Source of the DNA: Eudorina sp. 2006-703-Eu-15 | Lineage: Eukaryota > Chlorophyta > Chlorophyceae > Chlamydomonadales > Volvocaceae | Direction of reading: 5' to 3' | Assembly: GCA_003117195.1 (NCBI GenBank) | Contig: BDSI01000109.1 | Span: 1-64,000, forward strand | Length of the DNA stretch: 64,000 nucleotides | In this document: piece after piece, positions 24,401 through 36,986 of the stretch | How the letters are laid out: each line of letters opens with the position of its first letter | Position numbering within the stretch: position 1 is the stretch's first letter | Translations under genes and position numbers: made by a program | Notes under the pieces: generated by a model | The model's database searches: none | What the model saw: only the letters and a program-made list of their open reading frames with translations | Told to the model about the DNA's origin: nothing

Positions 24401-24660
24401 GCGCGGGCGCGGCTTCTGCCGGTCGCCAGGTGCCAGGGGTGCTGCTTTATTCACCACGATAGGGCAGAAGGGCATCCACGGCGCCTTGCCGTGGACGAGC
24501 TACGGCCCACGCCCCATTCCCCTGCCTGCCACGGGGTACCGATCTGTACGACTTGTACATCCCCCGCCTCGAATGCAAAGTGGTGCAGCTGCAGGGAGGA
24601 CAGCTAGCCCCGCGGCACCGAACGGCGCCAGCGCCGCCAGCCAAGCGCCGGCGCATGTAA
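21500..24660 (+). CDS. unrecognised gene, incomplete exon model
   Basis: Exon 1 (21500-21653) starts at an ATG, reads MAGPGRRRGCGRTRYVRSQE then AGLQRLWVIAQRRDFLGNNI and ends at a GTATGT donor; exon 2 (22055-22086) continues exactly in phase as GGPYLLGRVMK before GTATGG. A likely last exon (about 24463-24660) reads TDLYDLYIPRLECKVVQLQG and ends with the basic tail KRRRM and TAA. Pieces between look coding but could not be joined with confidence, for example GLPFSAAGLAQVTKALARS near 23.9 kb and RATVLRLSAKGPVFGFVRDA near 22.85 kb. Whether the first and last parts are one gene is unproved. No family was recognised; the basic C terminus would suit a nuclear protein. Confidence 0.4.
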
Positions 24661-27371
24661 GGCCCGCAGAGCACCGCCCTGCACGAGGCGGAGGCAGGCT
24701 GCGGCGCTGCCGCCGCAGCTCCGCTCGAACGGCCGCACCAGCAGGTCCGCTTCGACCGATCCCATCCACGTCGCAGTGCGATCACAACAAGGCGTAGCTA
24801 GGCTCCTTGAGTCCGCGGCTGGCCTGTCGAGGCGGCCACCTGCCGGCCAGGCCCCCCAGCGACGGGCTCGTTCCGTCGCCGGCGGCCGCGCTGCCCCGCC
24901 CGACCACGTGACTGCTCTCTCCATTAGGTCCCGCAGCTCAAGTCGCGCTGAGCGGAGTACATGGCTATGCCGCCTCCACCTCCGCTAGCGGCGTCAGAGA
25001 CGGGTTCGAGCTGCCTGGAAGCCACGGTGGCAACGCTCCATGACGGGCACTCTGATGCGGCAGGAACGAACGACGACTGCGACGGCGGCGACAACTGCAG
25101 CGGCGGCGACGACTGCGGGCGGCGGCGACGACTGCGGGCGGCGGCGACGACTGCGGCGACAGCGGCAGCGGTGCCAATTGCGCCGGTGTTGACAACTGCG
25201 TCGGCGGCGACAATTGCGGCGGCGGCGACGACTGCGTCGGCGGCGCCAACTGCGGCGGCGGCGCCAACTGCGGCGGCGGCGACGACTGCGGCGGCGACGG
25301 CGACTGCGGCGCAGGCGGCGACTGCGGCGGCGACGGCGACTGCGGCGCAGGCGGCGACTGCGGCGCAGGCGGCGAATGTGGTCGTACCCGCACAACAGGG
25401 AGGCCGGACCGGCCCAGTCCGGTCCGGTGGATGTACCTGCGTATGGTGCCGTACCAAACACACCGACGTTCTTACCAAGGGATAACGCGCTCGGGGTGCT
25501 GCGCGTGGTCGACCGAAACACTCCGATGTCGACACGTGTGTCGCCCTCCTCCTCCGCCACCGCAGTAGTGCCCGCCTCATGTAATGGTCCGCCTCCTACG
25601 TGCTCCAACCCCTCTCTCCCCAGCACGCCACCCCGCGTCACACGCCCCCGACCCCGCCCGCCCTACAGCCCTAGACAGACCGCCCCGCGGCACCCCGCAT
25701 GCAGGGTGTGCCCCGCTCCGACCGGGCACGGTGGGGAGCCAACCCCTCACGTTTGGCCCGCCACCCGGTCGTCCTTACCCGCGCCTTCTACAACCCGTTG
25801 CCTCCCAGCCACGCCTTCCCCCTTCCGTACGTGCCGTACCGAACGTGCCATCTGCCATCCTGTATTCCGTCCGCACCCGCCTGGAACCTCCTCTTCCGCG
25901 CCGCGCGGCAGGCCCGGCATCCTTGCATACTGTTTTGTTTTGTTGTAATAATGATAATATGTTACGCCGGGCATCACCCTGGCGTGTGTTAAGGGGACAG
26001 AGACGATGGGGCTCATTGGAGCCTTTTGTTGTGCTTGCTCCCCTCCCGCCGCGCTCGCTCCTCGGCTTCCCTCTGTGCCTCGCCATGTCCTGGGACGACG
26101 CTCGCGGCGCGGCTGCACCTTCGTCTGACAAAGGTCGGCAACGTGTCTGTTTTTTCGGGTTGGGTCGGGTCCATGCCGCACTTTGCTTGCTTTTGCACTG
26201 GCGGCAGCGCGGCCGCGCCGCCGCGCGCCCGCGCGCAGTCTCCGTTATTCCATTGCCGTGCAGGTACCTCGCCGCGTAAGTGTTTTCAGCATTTCTGGGT
26301 GTGCCCGGGTTCGCTTCTGGGTTTCAATCTCCGTTCCCTTTAACCCCTCCTTCGGAGAGCCCGCGACTAGGTGTACGCAACCTTGACGACGACCGGGGGT
26401 ACCGGTATTGTATGGTTGGGTATTTGGGTCCCTTCGACACACAGTGCCTTGTTTGTGTGCACACGCGTGGAACGGGGCGCTCACGCGGAGGCCGAGACCA
26501 GCGCGGCCTTGCGCGCGCCAAAGCTGCTGGGTGTCAGCGAAGCCCCGTATCTCTGTTCACATGTCCCCGGAGGAAAGCAGCGACTCGGCAGCGCAACAAG
26601 CTGGCACGCCCTTCTGCACACAGCACGGCCCAAAGCACAGTGAATGACTCATCCGTCGCAATATTATGAATGACTGAGTTGGATGTCACAGCCGAGAGCC
26701 GACTCCAACACAAGGGCGAGGATAACTGATAAGGCTATCTGCAAACGACGCTCGATTTCCAGGGGAGGACAACGGACCGAAGGGAAGGGGGGCCTCAGCG
26801 AGCGCGATTTGGATTCGTAAACTTTGATGCGTGCGCTGCGAACACTGGAAGTTTCGGAGCTGAGCTGGCACTGGGCGTCAACGGGCGTCACAGCGGACTC
26901 GAAACAGAATAACGAGAACTGTGTATGCATGTGCGATCGCGTGTACGGAAGACGACTACTCGTCCACGGGGCCTTGGCCTGCCTTGGGGTTTGAACAATG
27001 AGTGAATGAGATTCCTAGGGGATGCAGAAGGAATGTTTACAGCTTGTGGACTTTGGTCGGCCTTTCCAACGTCCTTGCAAGCGGACGGGTGCACGGTGTG
27101 CACGGTGCGGGCATTAGGGCACCTACTGCTAAGGACCTTTTCAGCCGCAGGGTTGCTCCGTGCACGGCGGGGAAGTTACGCACCCCAATTGCCTGCTATG
27201 CAAGGCGCTTCTTCCCAGGCAGCTCATGACGTGCTTCCAGGCAGTTCTGTTTAACCTTTGCCGTACCGTTTTTGGATCTCTCGGAGCTTCAATCATGCGT
27301 TTGCCAAGTAAGCAAATTCATTTATCTTTTTTTTACTTTGAATCCCGATTTTAGACGATCTCTCGTTGGAA
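24661..27371. other. intergenic, GC-rich and low complexity, one weak exon candidate
   Basis: The main content is a GGCGGCGAC-type repeat (25080-25378) and long C-rich stretches to about 25.9 kb. An ATG in good context at 26085 opens a short frame (MSWDDARGAAAPSSDKG) that could be a first exon, and MSPEESSDSAAQQAGTPFC at about 26560-26643 could be a last one, but no chain joins them. The final 130 bases precede the ankyrin gene and should hold its promoter. Confidence 0.5.
25080..25378 (+). repeat. GGCGGCGAC-type low-complexity array
   Basis: About 300 bases are built from 12-15 base units such as ggcggcgacgactgc and gcgcaggcggcgactgc. All three plus-strand frames and the minus frames are open here only because of the composition (poly-Ala, poly-Arg), so they are not evidence of a gene. 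Confidence 0.9.
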
Positions 27372-30300
27372 ATGCTCGCACGCACTTGCAAGGCTGGATT
27401 GGGTCGCCGACCAGCGGCGTTCACCGCTGCGGCACCAAACGCCACTAGGAATGTCATCCGTTATGCTGGACCAAATCCGATGGCGAATCCCCAACTTCAA
27501 GAGATGATGGCCAAGGCGATGCAGGACCCTAACTTCCAGAAACAAATGCAGCAGATGCAGGAGATGATGAAGAGGCCCGAGGTTCAAAAGCAAATGGCTG
27601 AAATGCAAGCAATTGCGCAGAACCAGCAGCTTCAACAGCGGATGCAGGCGCTTAAGAACGATCCCGGTACGTACGGAGTTGACGGGTTAAGGCCTCCCGC
27701 ATGTGCTGGACCCCCAGACCGGATACCCACCCCCGGACTCCCGCGGATTGACATGTACATGGTCTTGGTTGCAAGTGGGTCTGAAGCACCGTGCACACAA
27801 CTTTGGGTGAGGACGAGCGAAGGCATTAACGGTCCCCCCAGAGGTGCTGGCCTCTCCGCCCATTCCCCGTCTGGCTGTCGGCACACCGACACCTCGGCCT
27901 GTTGCCCCCACCTTTCACTTACCACTCAGAGTTTGCGGAGATTTTTGCGGACATCCAAAAGGGCGGCATGCAGGTGCGGAGTGCGGCTGTGCTCGACAGA
28001 CTTTAAGTCAATATATATAGCGCCTGGCATCCCCTTTCCTCCGATCCGGGGGGCCGCTGTCGAGCGCAAAACTCGCATGGAGAGCTGCGTTAACCCTTTC
28101 CTAGGAGTCCTGTGCAGTACGATGACTAGGTGCGCTAACGTGGCAGTCAGCCCAATGGCCTCCTCCTGTGCCCGGGCACGTCAGCAGCACCCCGCTGCGC
28201 GCCACACCGCAACTCGTGTGTTTTGTGAGAAACCCGCCCGACGCGCAACTCGTGTGTTACGAAGGAGAACCCGCAACTCGTGTGTGCACGTGCGTGTTTA
28301 GCGAGGAAACCCGCCTGACACGGCCCCGACACGTGGGTCCGTTGGTCCGTGCGTCCGTGTGTAAAAGAAAACTGAGCCGCGAGAACCCTACGTGTGTGTG
28401 TGTGTGTGTGTGTGCAAGGGATACATGCCTGGCCTCGCACGCGGTGTATGCCTGCGCACATAGGGATCCATAACCGCCCCCGCACGCAATTACGAACTCT
28501 CCCGGGTATCCAAAGGCCGGTTCCGCTCTTCTGCCCCTGCCCTTGTGCCCCTGCTCTTGCGCCCCTGCGTGCGTTCGGTTGGGCTTCGCATCGCACTCTC
28601 GCTTTGGCGTTGGGCTGGGCGGGGACGTTTAGGCACTGATGAAGTACTACAACGACCCGGCCTTCCTGGCCAAGCTCGGGGACAAGATCGGCGACGTGGT
28701 GCCGCCGCCCGGCGCGGCGGCGGCGCCGCCGCCGCCGGCGGCAGCAGCGGGCATGCCCGCGGCGGAGCCGGAGGTGGAGATCAACAACATCCGAGACGCT
28801 GCCAAGTAAGGGCGCGCCACCGGGCCGCGGCGGCGTGCGTGAGGTCAGGACCCGTCTGGCACCGAGCGGCCTGCAAGCAAGCAAGCAAGCAGGCATCCAG
28901 AAAAGCAGGCATCCATGCCTGCAGGCAAAGCAGGCGTCCATGCCTGTGACACCCTCAGCACCCGGGCCTCGGGGGGTCAAAGGGGGTTCCAGTGGGTTGA
29001 TTCGGGAGCTTGGTGGCTCTCACATCATGGCCCGGTGCCTTTTGTGGCTCTCCCCGGTAGCTCTGTCCCTGGCCCTGGCTGGACGGCCCACCTCGCCTCG
29101 CCTTACCGCAGCCATGCGATGCGATGCGAAGCGTTGCGATACGTTGCGATGTGGGTTGGTGCGATGTGGGTTGGTTGGCGCAGGTACGGCGACGAGGAGG
29201 CGGTCGAGGACTTCATCGCCATCGGCAAGGACATCAACGAGGGCGACGCGCAGGTGGGCTGGGCTGGGCTGCTCACAGCGTTGCGCACAGGGTGGCTTCG
29301 GCCGGGTCAAACGAACAAATGAACTTGGGTCTGAAACTTCGGCTGAGCCTTTTGCTCCTGACTCTGGGTGGGCCTTTGGGTGGGTCACACCACTCAGGGC
29401 GTACACATGCTGCGTGTGGGTCGGTGGGTCGGTCGGGTTTCCTCGCTAACCAGTACCCACACTGCGACGAGGTGTGCAGCAACTCAGCCGCATCCAAGCC
29501 CATAGGGTATCGATACCACCAAGCTGATGCCGCGAAGCACGAGGCCCCAATTCCCGAACCGCGCGGGTCCAAGCATGTTGAGCCGTCCACCGATTCGGGT
29601 TTGGCCATGCGTGCAAACGGGGTCGTTTTGGTCGACTTGGGTCGGGTTGGGTCGGATTGGGTCCGGTCGGGGTGGGTAAGGTCCGCTCGGGTCGGACCAC
29701 ATTGGGTGGGGTGGGTGGGGCAGATTTGGGTCGCAGCCCAGTCGCAGGTCAGGGCGTGCCCAGGTCAGGTGTGGCTGAAGCAGCTCCTGGCCGCCTCCTT
29801 CCGTGCCCGGACTGCCCTACCTCGCGCCCCCGAATCCCCGCAGTCGCCCTAGTTACATCACCGCTCCCCCCCTGTCGCCTGTCTCGCGCGTTTGCTACTC
29901 TGCAGGGGCGGACCGCGCTGCACTACGCGGTGGCCTACGACCACGCGGTGATTGCCAAGATGCTTGTGGGTGAGTAGGCGTTGACCTGGTAGACCCTGTG
30001 TGCCGGGCATATCGTGCAGCGAAGCGATGTAAGAGTTCCATCCTGGCTTAACCCCCCTGGGCCCCCCTTTGGCGCCCCCCTCCCCCCGTGGCGCGCAACT
30101 GCTCGTCCTTGTCGCGGCACCTCATCGGGGGATCTAGAGGCCTCCGATCCGTCCGTTTCCTTCCTAACCTTTCCTTCACTAGTCTCCTCAGGACCGGCTC
30201 CGGCCGCGCTAAGTCTGGAGTTCGACCGACCTCTTCCAGGCTCCATTGCATGTCCCCACGCGGCCGTGTCGCCTTCACCGCCTTTCCCTGGCCCTGCCTC

Positions 30301-31283
30301 GCGGCTCCACCCCGACGTATCGAATGCCAACTACCGTAACCCAAGCCCCTGAACTCCTTGGTGCGAGGAGACCCAGCTCATTCCCCCGTCCGTCGTGCCT
30401 TCCGCCGCGCCTTTCCCCCGCCCCGTAGACGAGGGCGCCAACTTGGAGGCCCGTGACTCCATGAACAACACGCCGCTCCACTACGCGTCTGGCTATGGGC
30501 GGGTGGGCATGGTGCGCATGCTCCTGAACGCCGGCGCCGACAAGACGGTGCAGAACAACACGGGCAAGACGCCGCTGGACCTGGCCAAGTGAGTCTGGGA
30601 TCCGGGCGTGGCCGCGCGCGCGCGCCCGATGGGGCCGAGCGGTTGCAACCCACATCCACAATCAGCAGGGGGGTATGGGGCGGAGCCCTCCCTTGTTACA
30701 TGTGGACACGTGGTTATGGATGTGGGTGGCAATCGAAGTGCTGCCAATGCACTACCATGACGAGTCGGTGTCAGTCGGTGCCAGTCTTCCAGTCGGACAT
30801 TCGCAAATCTCCAGCGTCCACTTCTGGAGCGAGCGCGGCCCATCGAGCGCATGTACGGACCAACGAGCAGTACGGACCCAGGCTACGCATTCGCGATCGA
30901 GCCGGCGCTGGCTTTGCACATGCTGGGCATCTGGGTATGGCGCAGGCTATGGTCACGGCCACGACGGGGGTTAGTGCAGAGTGCACCGCCGTAAGCGGCC
31001 TGCCCCTCGCACTGTAGACCAGGTGCTCAGAGCCCGGGGCGCCGCGGTTCAGCCAGCGGCCCACGGCTGCCATCTGCATTGATAGTGTGTAACCTTCACA
31101 TAGTGGACCCCTCTTCATCTGCTTTGTTCATCTGCTCAGCGAAATACGCCGTCGCTGCTGTACATTACCGTGGCTTGCAATCACCGATGGCATGTGGTCG
31201 GTGGCGTGCGTGGCCCCTGCAGGCTGGACGGCCGCAACCCCCTGAATGCGGACGAGGAGCTGCTCAAGGACCTGAAGCCCTAG
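27372..31283 (+). CDS. AKR2: AKR2-like STI1 and ankyrin-repeat protein, 288 residues
   Basis: Seven exons join in phase: 27372-27666, 27930-27973, 28633-28805, 29184-29253, 29906-29969, 30429-30588, 31223-31283. The order is an Arg/Ala-rich N terminus (1-35), a Met/Gln-rich STI1-like segment (about 40-128, with NDPEFAEIFADI and MKYYNDPAFLAKLG), a Pro/Ala linker, and ankyrin repeats (about 160-270: GRTALHYAVAYD, NNTPLHYASGYGR, TGKTPLDLAK). This matches the C-terminal two thirds of plant AKR2, a cytosolic factor that binds chloroplast outer-envelope proteins and escorts them to plastids. The usual acidic AKR2 N terminus is missing; the basic start looks like an organelle transit peptide, so a plastid role is possible. 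It lies upstream of and in the same direction as a DnaJ gene, 824 bp apart. Confidence 0.88.
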
Positions 31284-31782
31284 GTGGATTTGCACTGGAG
31301 GCCGTCTGAGGGGCGGATCAAGATGGAGCGCGGGAGCTAACTGCGGATGTGGTCGCTAAGCGCGATGTGCGTGCGTGCTCTGCATGCCGGCGGTTGCAAC
31401 CAGCGTTTCCGGCGCAACAGACCGTTGAGGCCGCGGATTTGCGGGAAGGGGGGGGGGCTGTGCGGCGACGGAGTGCAGTCCTGCTGATCGCGTGGAGGGG
31501 CTGGGCAATGGGTGGGCATGGGGCTTATTGCAAGAGATGCTTCAGATGCCGTTATTTTCGCCCCGGGCGATTGCTCCAACCCTCGGTATTGCTCCAAACG
31601 GTTGGATCAGTTGCAAGTGCTCGCCATGATAAGGTCTTGCAGGTATCAAGCCCGCCTTGTGCTTGCGCTCGAGGGGTTGCTGAGTGAGCGCTTTGTCACT
31701 ACAAAACAGGTTATGGCATGCAGATGGTACAACTTCCCAATCATGTATGCTTGTATGCTACCTCTGCTGGTCTGAATCGCTT

Positions 31783-31787
31783 TGTAA
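31783..31787 (+). terminator. TGTAA polyadenylation word of the ankyrin gene
   Basis: TGTAA is the usual poly(A) signal in volvocine algae. This copy lies 500 bases after the stop of the AKR2-like gene and before the DnaJ gene. Confidence 0.5.
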
Positions 31788-32107
31788 CCGGACCGGATTT
31801 GCCCGCGAGCGTAACGAACACAACTTTTCCCTGCACTCAGACTGAGACGTCTGATACAACGAAGTATTCTTTTATACAATTTGGTTCATCATGCGTGCTG
31901 TATGTCAAGTTTCCCGGGCCCGGAGATGTTGATGGGTGGAGATGAATGTGGAACCCTCTGGACGGGAACGTACGGCGACAGACCGACGTTTTATTTTCTC
32001 CGTCCCTCAACTTCTTTTCGTTGTAACTGCCGCAAAGTGTCCATCTTTCCGAGACATTGGTGGTTGTCACTGCGACCTTTGCATTAGGTCAGTTCGTGTG
32101 GACAAAA
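31788..32107 (+). promoter_or_regulatory. promoter and 5' leader region of the DnaJ gene
   Basis: The 320 bases upstream of the DnaJ ATG include a TATA-like patch (ttttatacaa, about 31870-31879). GAA and TTC triplets occur nearby (gaagtattc), but not in the regular five-base spacing of a strong heat-shock element. The stretch 31284-31782 before it is the 3' untranslated region of the ankyrin gene; I see nothing else in it. Confidence 0.4.
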
Positions 32108-34466
32108 ATGTTCGGCGGCTTCCCGTTCGGGGGCATGGGCGGTGGCTTTGGACACATGGGCGGCGAAATGCCTTCCCGTGGAGGGTCCGGGTCCAAGAAG
32201 GTCAATAACACTCGGTACTACGAGTTGCTCGGCGTGAGCAAGGATGCCCAGCTGGACGAGATCAAGAAGGCGCACAGGAAGCTTGCACTCCGATTGCACC
32301 CGGACAAGGGTGAGGTTGTCTGAAGTTGCCATTATATTGACCGTTGTGTTTATGCTCGAAAGTCGTTTCCCTCCGGCGTTCGTTCTCTTTGAACCACATG
32401 TGCGCGGGCGGGTTACGATTCAGGTGGCGACCCCGACAAGTTCAAGGAGATTAACGAGGCGTATGAGGTCCTGAAGGACCCTAAGAAGAGGGAAATTTAC
32501 GATCAGGTGCGCTAGGATTTTAGTCAACATGATTCCAGGCCCGACGAACGACGCGTCACACGTTTTACATGCTGCAGTATGGAGAAGATGCCATTAAGGA
32601 GGGCATGGGCAGCGGCGGTGGCGGCGGCATGTCCGACCTTTTCGAGCAGATGTTCGGCATGGGTGGCGGCCGCGGACGGCAGCGGGAGCGCAAAAGCGAG
32701 GATGTCGTGCACAAGCTGCAGGTTTCACTTGAGGACCTGTACAAGGGTGGCACCAAGTAAGCGCTTCGTACGTGTGTAGAGGTTAAGGGCTGTGTTGGTA
32801 CCCAGCCCTTCTAACCCGAAACCGGTTGGACTGCAGGAAGCTGTCCATGTCCCGTCAGCTGCCTTGCGACGCGTGCCAGGGCTCGGGCTCGAAGTCGGGC
32901 AAGCGCTACGAGTGCCAGGTGCGGTCTGGGGTGGGTTTGGTTGCAGTATGACCGACGCTATACAAAAGGTGCTGTGCCTGACTGGCGGCGTGCTGGAGCT
33001 CTTCAGATTCTGGGCTTATCGAGCGTTGTATGACACGCGTCGATGTTCCCGGGTTCCTCCTTGATGCAGACGTGCCAAGGCACGGGTGTGCAAGTGCATC
33101 TGCGGCCGCTGGGCCCAGGAATGATGCAGCAGATTCAGCAGAAGTGCTCGAGCTGCAGTGGGACCGGCTACAGCACGCCGCCAAGTAAGGATACGCTTGG
33201 GAACATGGTGGGAGGTGTGGAAGAAAGTAGGCCACTGTGGCTGGTCTGATGTGGGTGGGCTTCACGTCAGGAGCCTGCATCTGGAGCAGGATCAGATGAG
33301 CCTCAGTGCAAAGTTTTACAATTATTTTGCGGACTTCCACTCTGACGTGCATGCTCTGTCGTGCTTGCGCAACGCAATCGCAACAGGCGATCAGTGCGGG
33401 AGCTGCAAGGGCAAATGCCTTGTCGCGGACAAGAAGACGTTCGATGTGCATATCGACGCGGGCATGAAGCACGGCTCTAAGATCGTGCTGCGCGGGGAGG
33501 CGGGCTGCTCGGAGCCGGGCCTGGCCCCCGGCGACATTATCCTGGTCGTGGTCCAGAAGGAGCACGAGGTCTTCCAGCGCGCCGGTGTTGACCTGGTGAT
33601 GGAGAAGACGATCTCCCTCTCGGAGGCGCTCACCGGGTGCACGTTCACGTTCAAGCACCTGGATGGGCGCGTGCTGCGTGTTACGATCCCGCAAGGTGCG
33701 TTTTGCTGTACAGCAACCAAAGGGACGGCTGTGAATAATTACTTTGTTACATGGTGGGGTGCTCTCCGTTGAGAGCACCTTAAAATGTAGCCGAATACCC
33801 GAAGACTGACAGAGAACGAAACGAATCGGTTGATAGGAAAACAAGGGGTGTTACCTTCTTACCTACCGTAGACCAAGAGGGTAAGGGCAATGAAGCTAAT
33901 GTATGGGTAGGAATGAGAAGGCTTGGTTTGTTTGCTGAAATCGTCCAAGCGTCAGGTAGTGGGACTCGTTATGCAGGGCTTGAGTTGGCAGGGCGGCGTT
34001 GATTGGCCTGTACCACATTGGCGTACTTTTTCGGATGATAATGAAGTTCAGTATGGTTGCTGCGCCTCCTGCACGTCCTGCGTTATCGTGCCTGTACTAC
34101 GCAGGCGAGGTCATCAAGCCGAGCTCTTTCAAGTGCCTGCACGACGAGGGCATGCCGTTCCACGGGCGGCCGTACCAGAAGGGAAACCTGTACGTGCGGT
34201 TCAATGTGGAGTTCCCAGATACGTTGACGGAGGCGCAGGCGCAGGCAATCCGGGCAGCGCTGCCGATCCCAGCGTCGGCGTCCAACGGCAACGGTGCCAT
34301 GGACCTGGACGATGTGGAGGACGTTCACAAGATCACGAACGTGCCAGACATTGAGACAGAGTTGAAGTCCCGGGTGAACATTGCCAAGGGCGTTGGCGAA
34401 AGTTATGATTCTGACGACGATGACGACATGCCGCGGGGGCAACGGGTCCAGTGCGCCCAGCAGTGA
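32108..34466 (+). CDS. type I Hsp40/DnaJ (DNAJA, YDJ1/AtJ3 class), 443 residues, CaaX end
   Basis: Seven exons join in phase: 32108-32309, 32424-32506, 32578-32756, 32837-32918, 33070-33184, 33387-33695, 34105-34466. The J domain (about 35-100) has the HPD triad at 64-66 that stimulates Hsp70 ATPase. A Gly/Met-rich segment (105-130) follows, then the zinc-finger region with CDAC 165-168, CQTC 181-184, CSSC 208-211 and CGSC 224-227, and two beta-sandwich client-binding domains. The chain ends in CAQQ, a CaaX box that is farnesylated in yeast Ydj1 and plant J2/J3, so it should work in the cytosol and on the ER face. An N-terminal Gly/Met-rich extension of about 30 residues precedes the J domain. 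The last zinc motif is CGSCKGKC rather than CxxCxGxG. Confidence 0.95.
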
Positions 34467-36986
34467 GCTCCACCTGCCGGGTTTCTTGGGGTTTCCAGCA
34501 AAATGGGAACGATGCCGTGCACAATGCAGGGGTTGAGCTGCCGCGTTTTCGACAGTGGGCAACGGCAGGTATTACTCGTAGCTGGTCAAGTTCCCCGTTT
34601 TGCGCGACGTTTGGTCACCTGCCATGCCACGAACGTCGTTAATGCACGGCGAGGCATGTTGCATCTTTGGAACGAGTTGATATTTGCAATTCGCGCTGTG
34701 CTGGGACATGGCGGCTGAAGGGGCTTTTGAGGGTTCTGAACAAGGGGCTGCAGCTTTAGAGAGCAAATCATGCATGCGCTTGGGCGACTTGACCAAAACA
34801 TGGTGGGTACCAGGGATGGAATGAAAATCAACCCGGGGCAGGGATGCGGGACTGATTCTTGTTCGAGAAGATACTGATGGATGATGTACCGTGGAGACAA
34901 GGCGCAGGTCACAGGAGTATCTGAACGAGTCGCGTGGCAGCTGGCAGCGTTTGGCACGAAGTTATGATTGCAAGCGCTTGCATTATCTTGCAACTGTGTT
35001 GGACGGTTTGATTCGCCTTGTGCTGCGTGTCAAGAGCGTGCTGCATATGGGATGGGAATTATGTGCCGAGTGCTTAGGCACAGGTGGCCATGGCCGTCAG
35101 CGGAATCGAGCGTTTTTCGAGCGCTTGGGAGGCTTAGTGACCTGGCAACGCCGCTAGGGTATGTGCACGGTGTACATCAGGCGAGTACAATGGAAAGGCA
35201 GGGACGCAGGGTATTGGATGGAGGCATCGGCTAGACGATGGCAGACGACATTGTATCGATGATCTGTCGCTTGAAATGGACAAGTCGGTTTGAAGCGTGT
35301 AAGGCAGCAGCGTGCATGAGAGCTATCGCGGGCGACGGACTACATCCTTGTCAAGTCCGTGCATTTTAGCCTAGATCTAGTTCTCAGACCCGCGCTTATG
35401 CCTGGGATACATGTACAGCATGAAGTGTGCGCGCGGTCACGCAATCGTGTCCTGTTGATTTGTATCAACCACCCGAGTATCGTACTCAACCAGGAAGTTG
35501 CAGAATTCGACCTCCGAATCACACCCCTGCATTCGTTAACTTGCGGGTTCGCCTGGTGTGATATTGTCTCGTAAGTAAACAACTTCTGGCATTCGCATAC
35601 GTACCGAACCATGTGGCAATGTCACGCACGAATGGAAACTCTGGTGGGCCCTATTGCGCGGGGTGTTTGCGAGATTGTTCGGCAGCGGCGGTTTCGATTT
35701 GGTTTGTACCAGCATCGCAACACATAGGGGCAATCCCGCCGCTGCATTACCCGCTGACGTACCCTGATCTCTGCCCCGGCATGATAGCGAATGTCCACCA
35801 CCGACTGAACCCCACAACTGCGACCCATAAACTGGTGACAGTCAGCACACAGCGCTCGCTCCCGCTCCCTCTTAACCTTTCATCCCTTTCAATCACGCTG
35901 CTCTGGTACTGATATTACTGCTACTGCGCCATACCTCCTATCGTCATATGCCCCCCGATCCCCCCGGATCCCGCCCGCATGGTCCGGCCGGCCCCCACAC
36001 CCCGCGCTCCCGGCAAGCCTGGCGTGCAAAACGCACCAGTGCATCCGCTCAGGCAGCGGGTGCCCCCAGCAGAGGAAACAGGCCGACCTGACCCGACCCC
36101 AATAACGTATGAGGCGCCTGCAAAGCCATCTGTGCCCCCTGGATCGCCCGGTCGGTCCGCCTTGTAAGACCCAAAGAAGCGACGTCATATGTGGACTTCA
36201 CGTACTACCCAGTGTATTCCAACCCTTGGCATCCCCGAGGGCATGCTTGCCTGCCTGCCCGAACATGAGGCATGCACCGGCGATGCATGCGCGTAGATGA
36301 GGCCGCGAACCCTTTCCTCCCCGCTCAACGCGCCACGTGCTGCGTCGTGCTGAGGCAGCAGCAGGACCCGACCAGTCGTGATCCTGTTAGTTGGAGCACT
36401 GGCTGCACCGCGGCCATGCGCGTGTGCTTTCTTCTGTGGAACAAGACCAACACACCTGAACTCCAAACAAGGTTCTTCCACGGACGGCCGGGCCCGTCAC
36501 GGCCACGTCCAAAACCTCCCAAATTACCGTCACCAATAAACGGTACCAATAAATGTCACGAGAACTGACTCGTACACATAGTCCGTACATGAACCGACGT
36601 CAATTCACATACCTTGCCTCATCTAACGGGCTCACCGAGGAACCAGGAGTTCTAAATAAGACATAAGCCATAGGGCTGTTCTGCTGTGCCTCGTAGTTGC
36701 CTGAGGCAGAGGGGCATAACGTCCTGAAGCAGGATGGGTGGCCCAGCAATAGTACTGCAACCCCCCACCGTGTTCTATCCTCATCCGCCTTCGCCTCCTT
36801 TCCGGTGCCTCCTTTTCCGTGACGACGAACCGTACCGACGGCGTGGTTCCCATCGTGGCCGGGCCGACAGCTCGGAATGACCACAGCGAGCTGTGATCCT
36901 GCAGGAACGCATATGGCGTCGCGCTTCATCCCGCAGACACCTACACCTAGACACTCCACGCCGCGCCGCGTCCACTCCCACCCCAT
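34467..36986. other. convergent 3' region between the DnaJ and RNase H2 genes
   Basis: The two genes end towards each other here. A TGTAA word at 35298-35302 could end the DnaJ transcript. The rest has short frames on both strands with no motif, C-rich text near 35.9-36.1 kb and nothing else recognisable. Confidence 0.6.

Noticed and set aside
24924..25641. Long Ala/Arg/Ser-rich open frames on both strands
   Set aside because: They arise from the GGCGGCGAC array; every frame is open and none continues as normal protein.
31850..31880. Heat-shock element upstream of the DnaJ gene
   Set aside because: GAA and TTC triplets are present, but not in the alternating five-base pattern needed for a convincing site.
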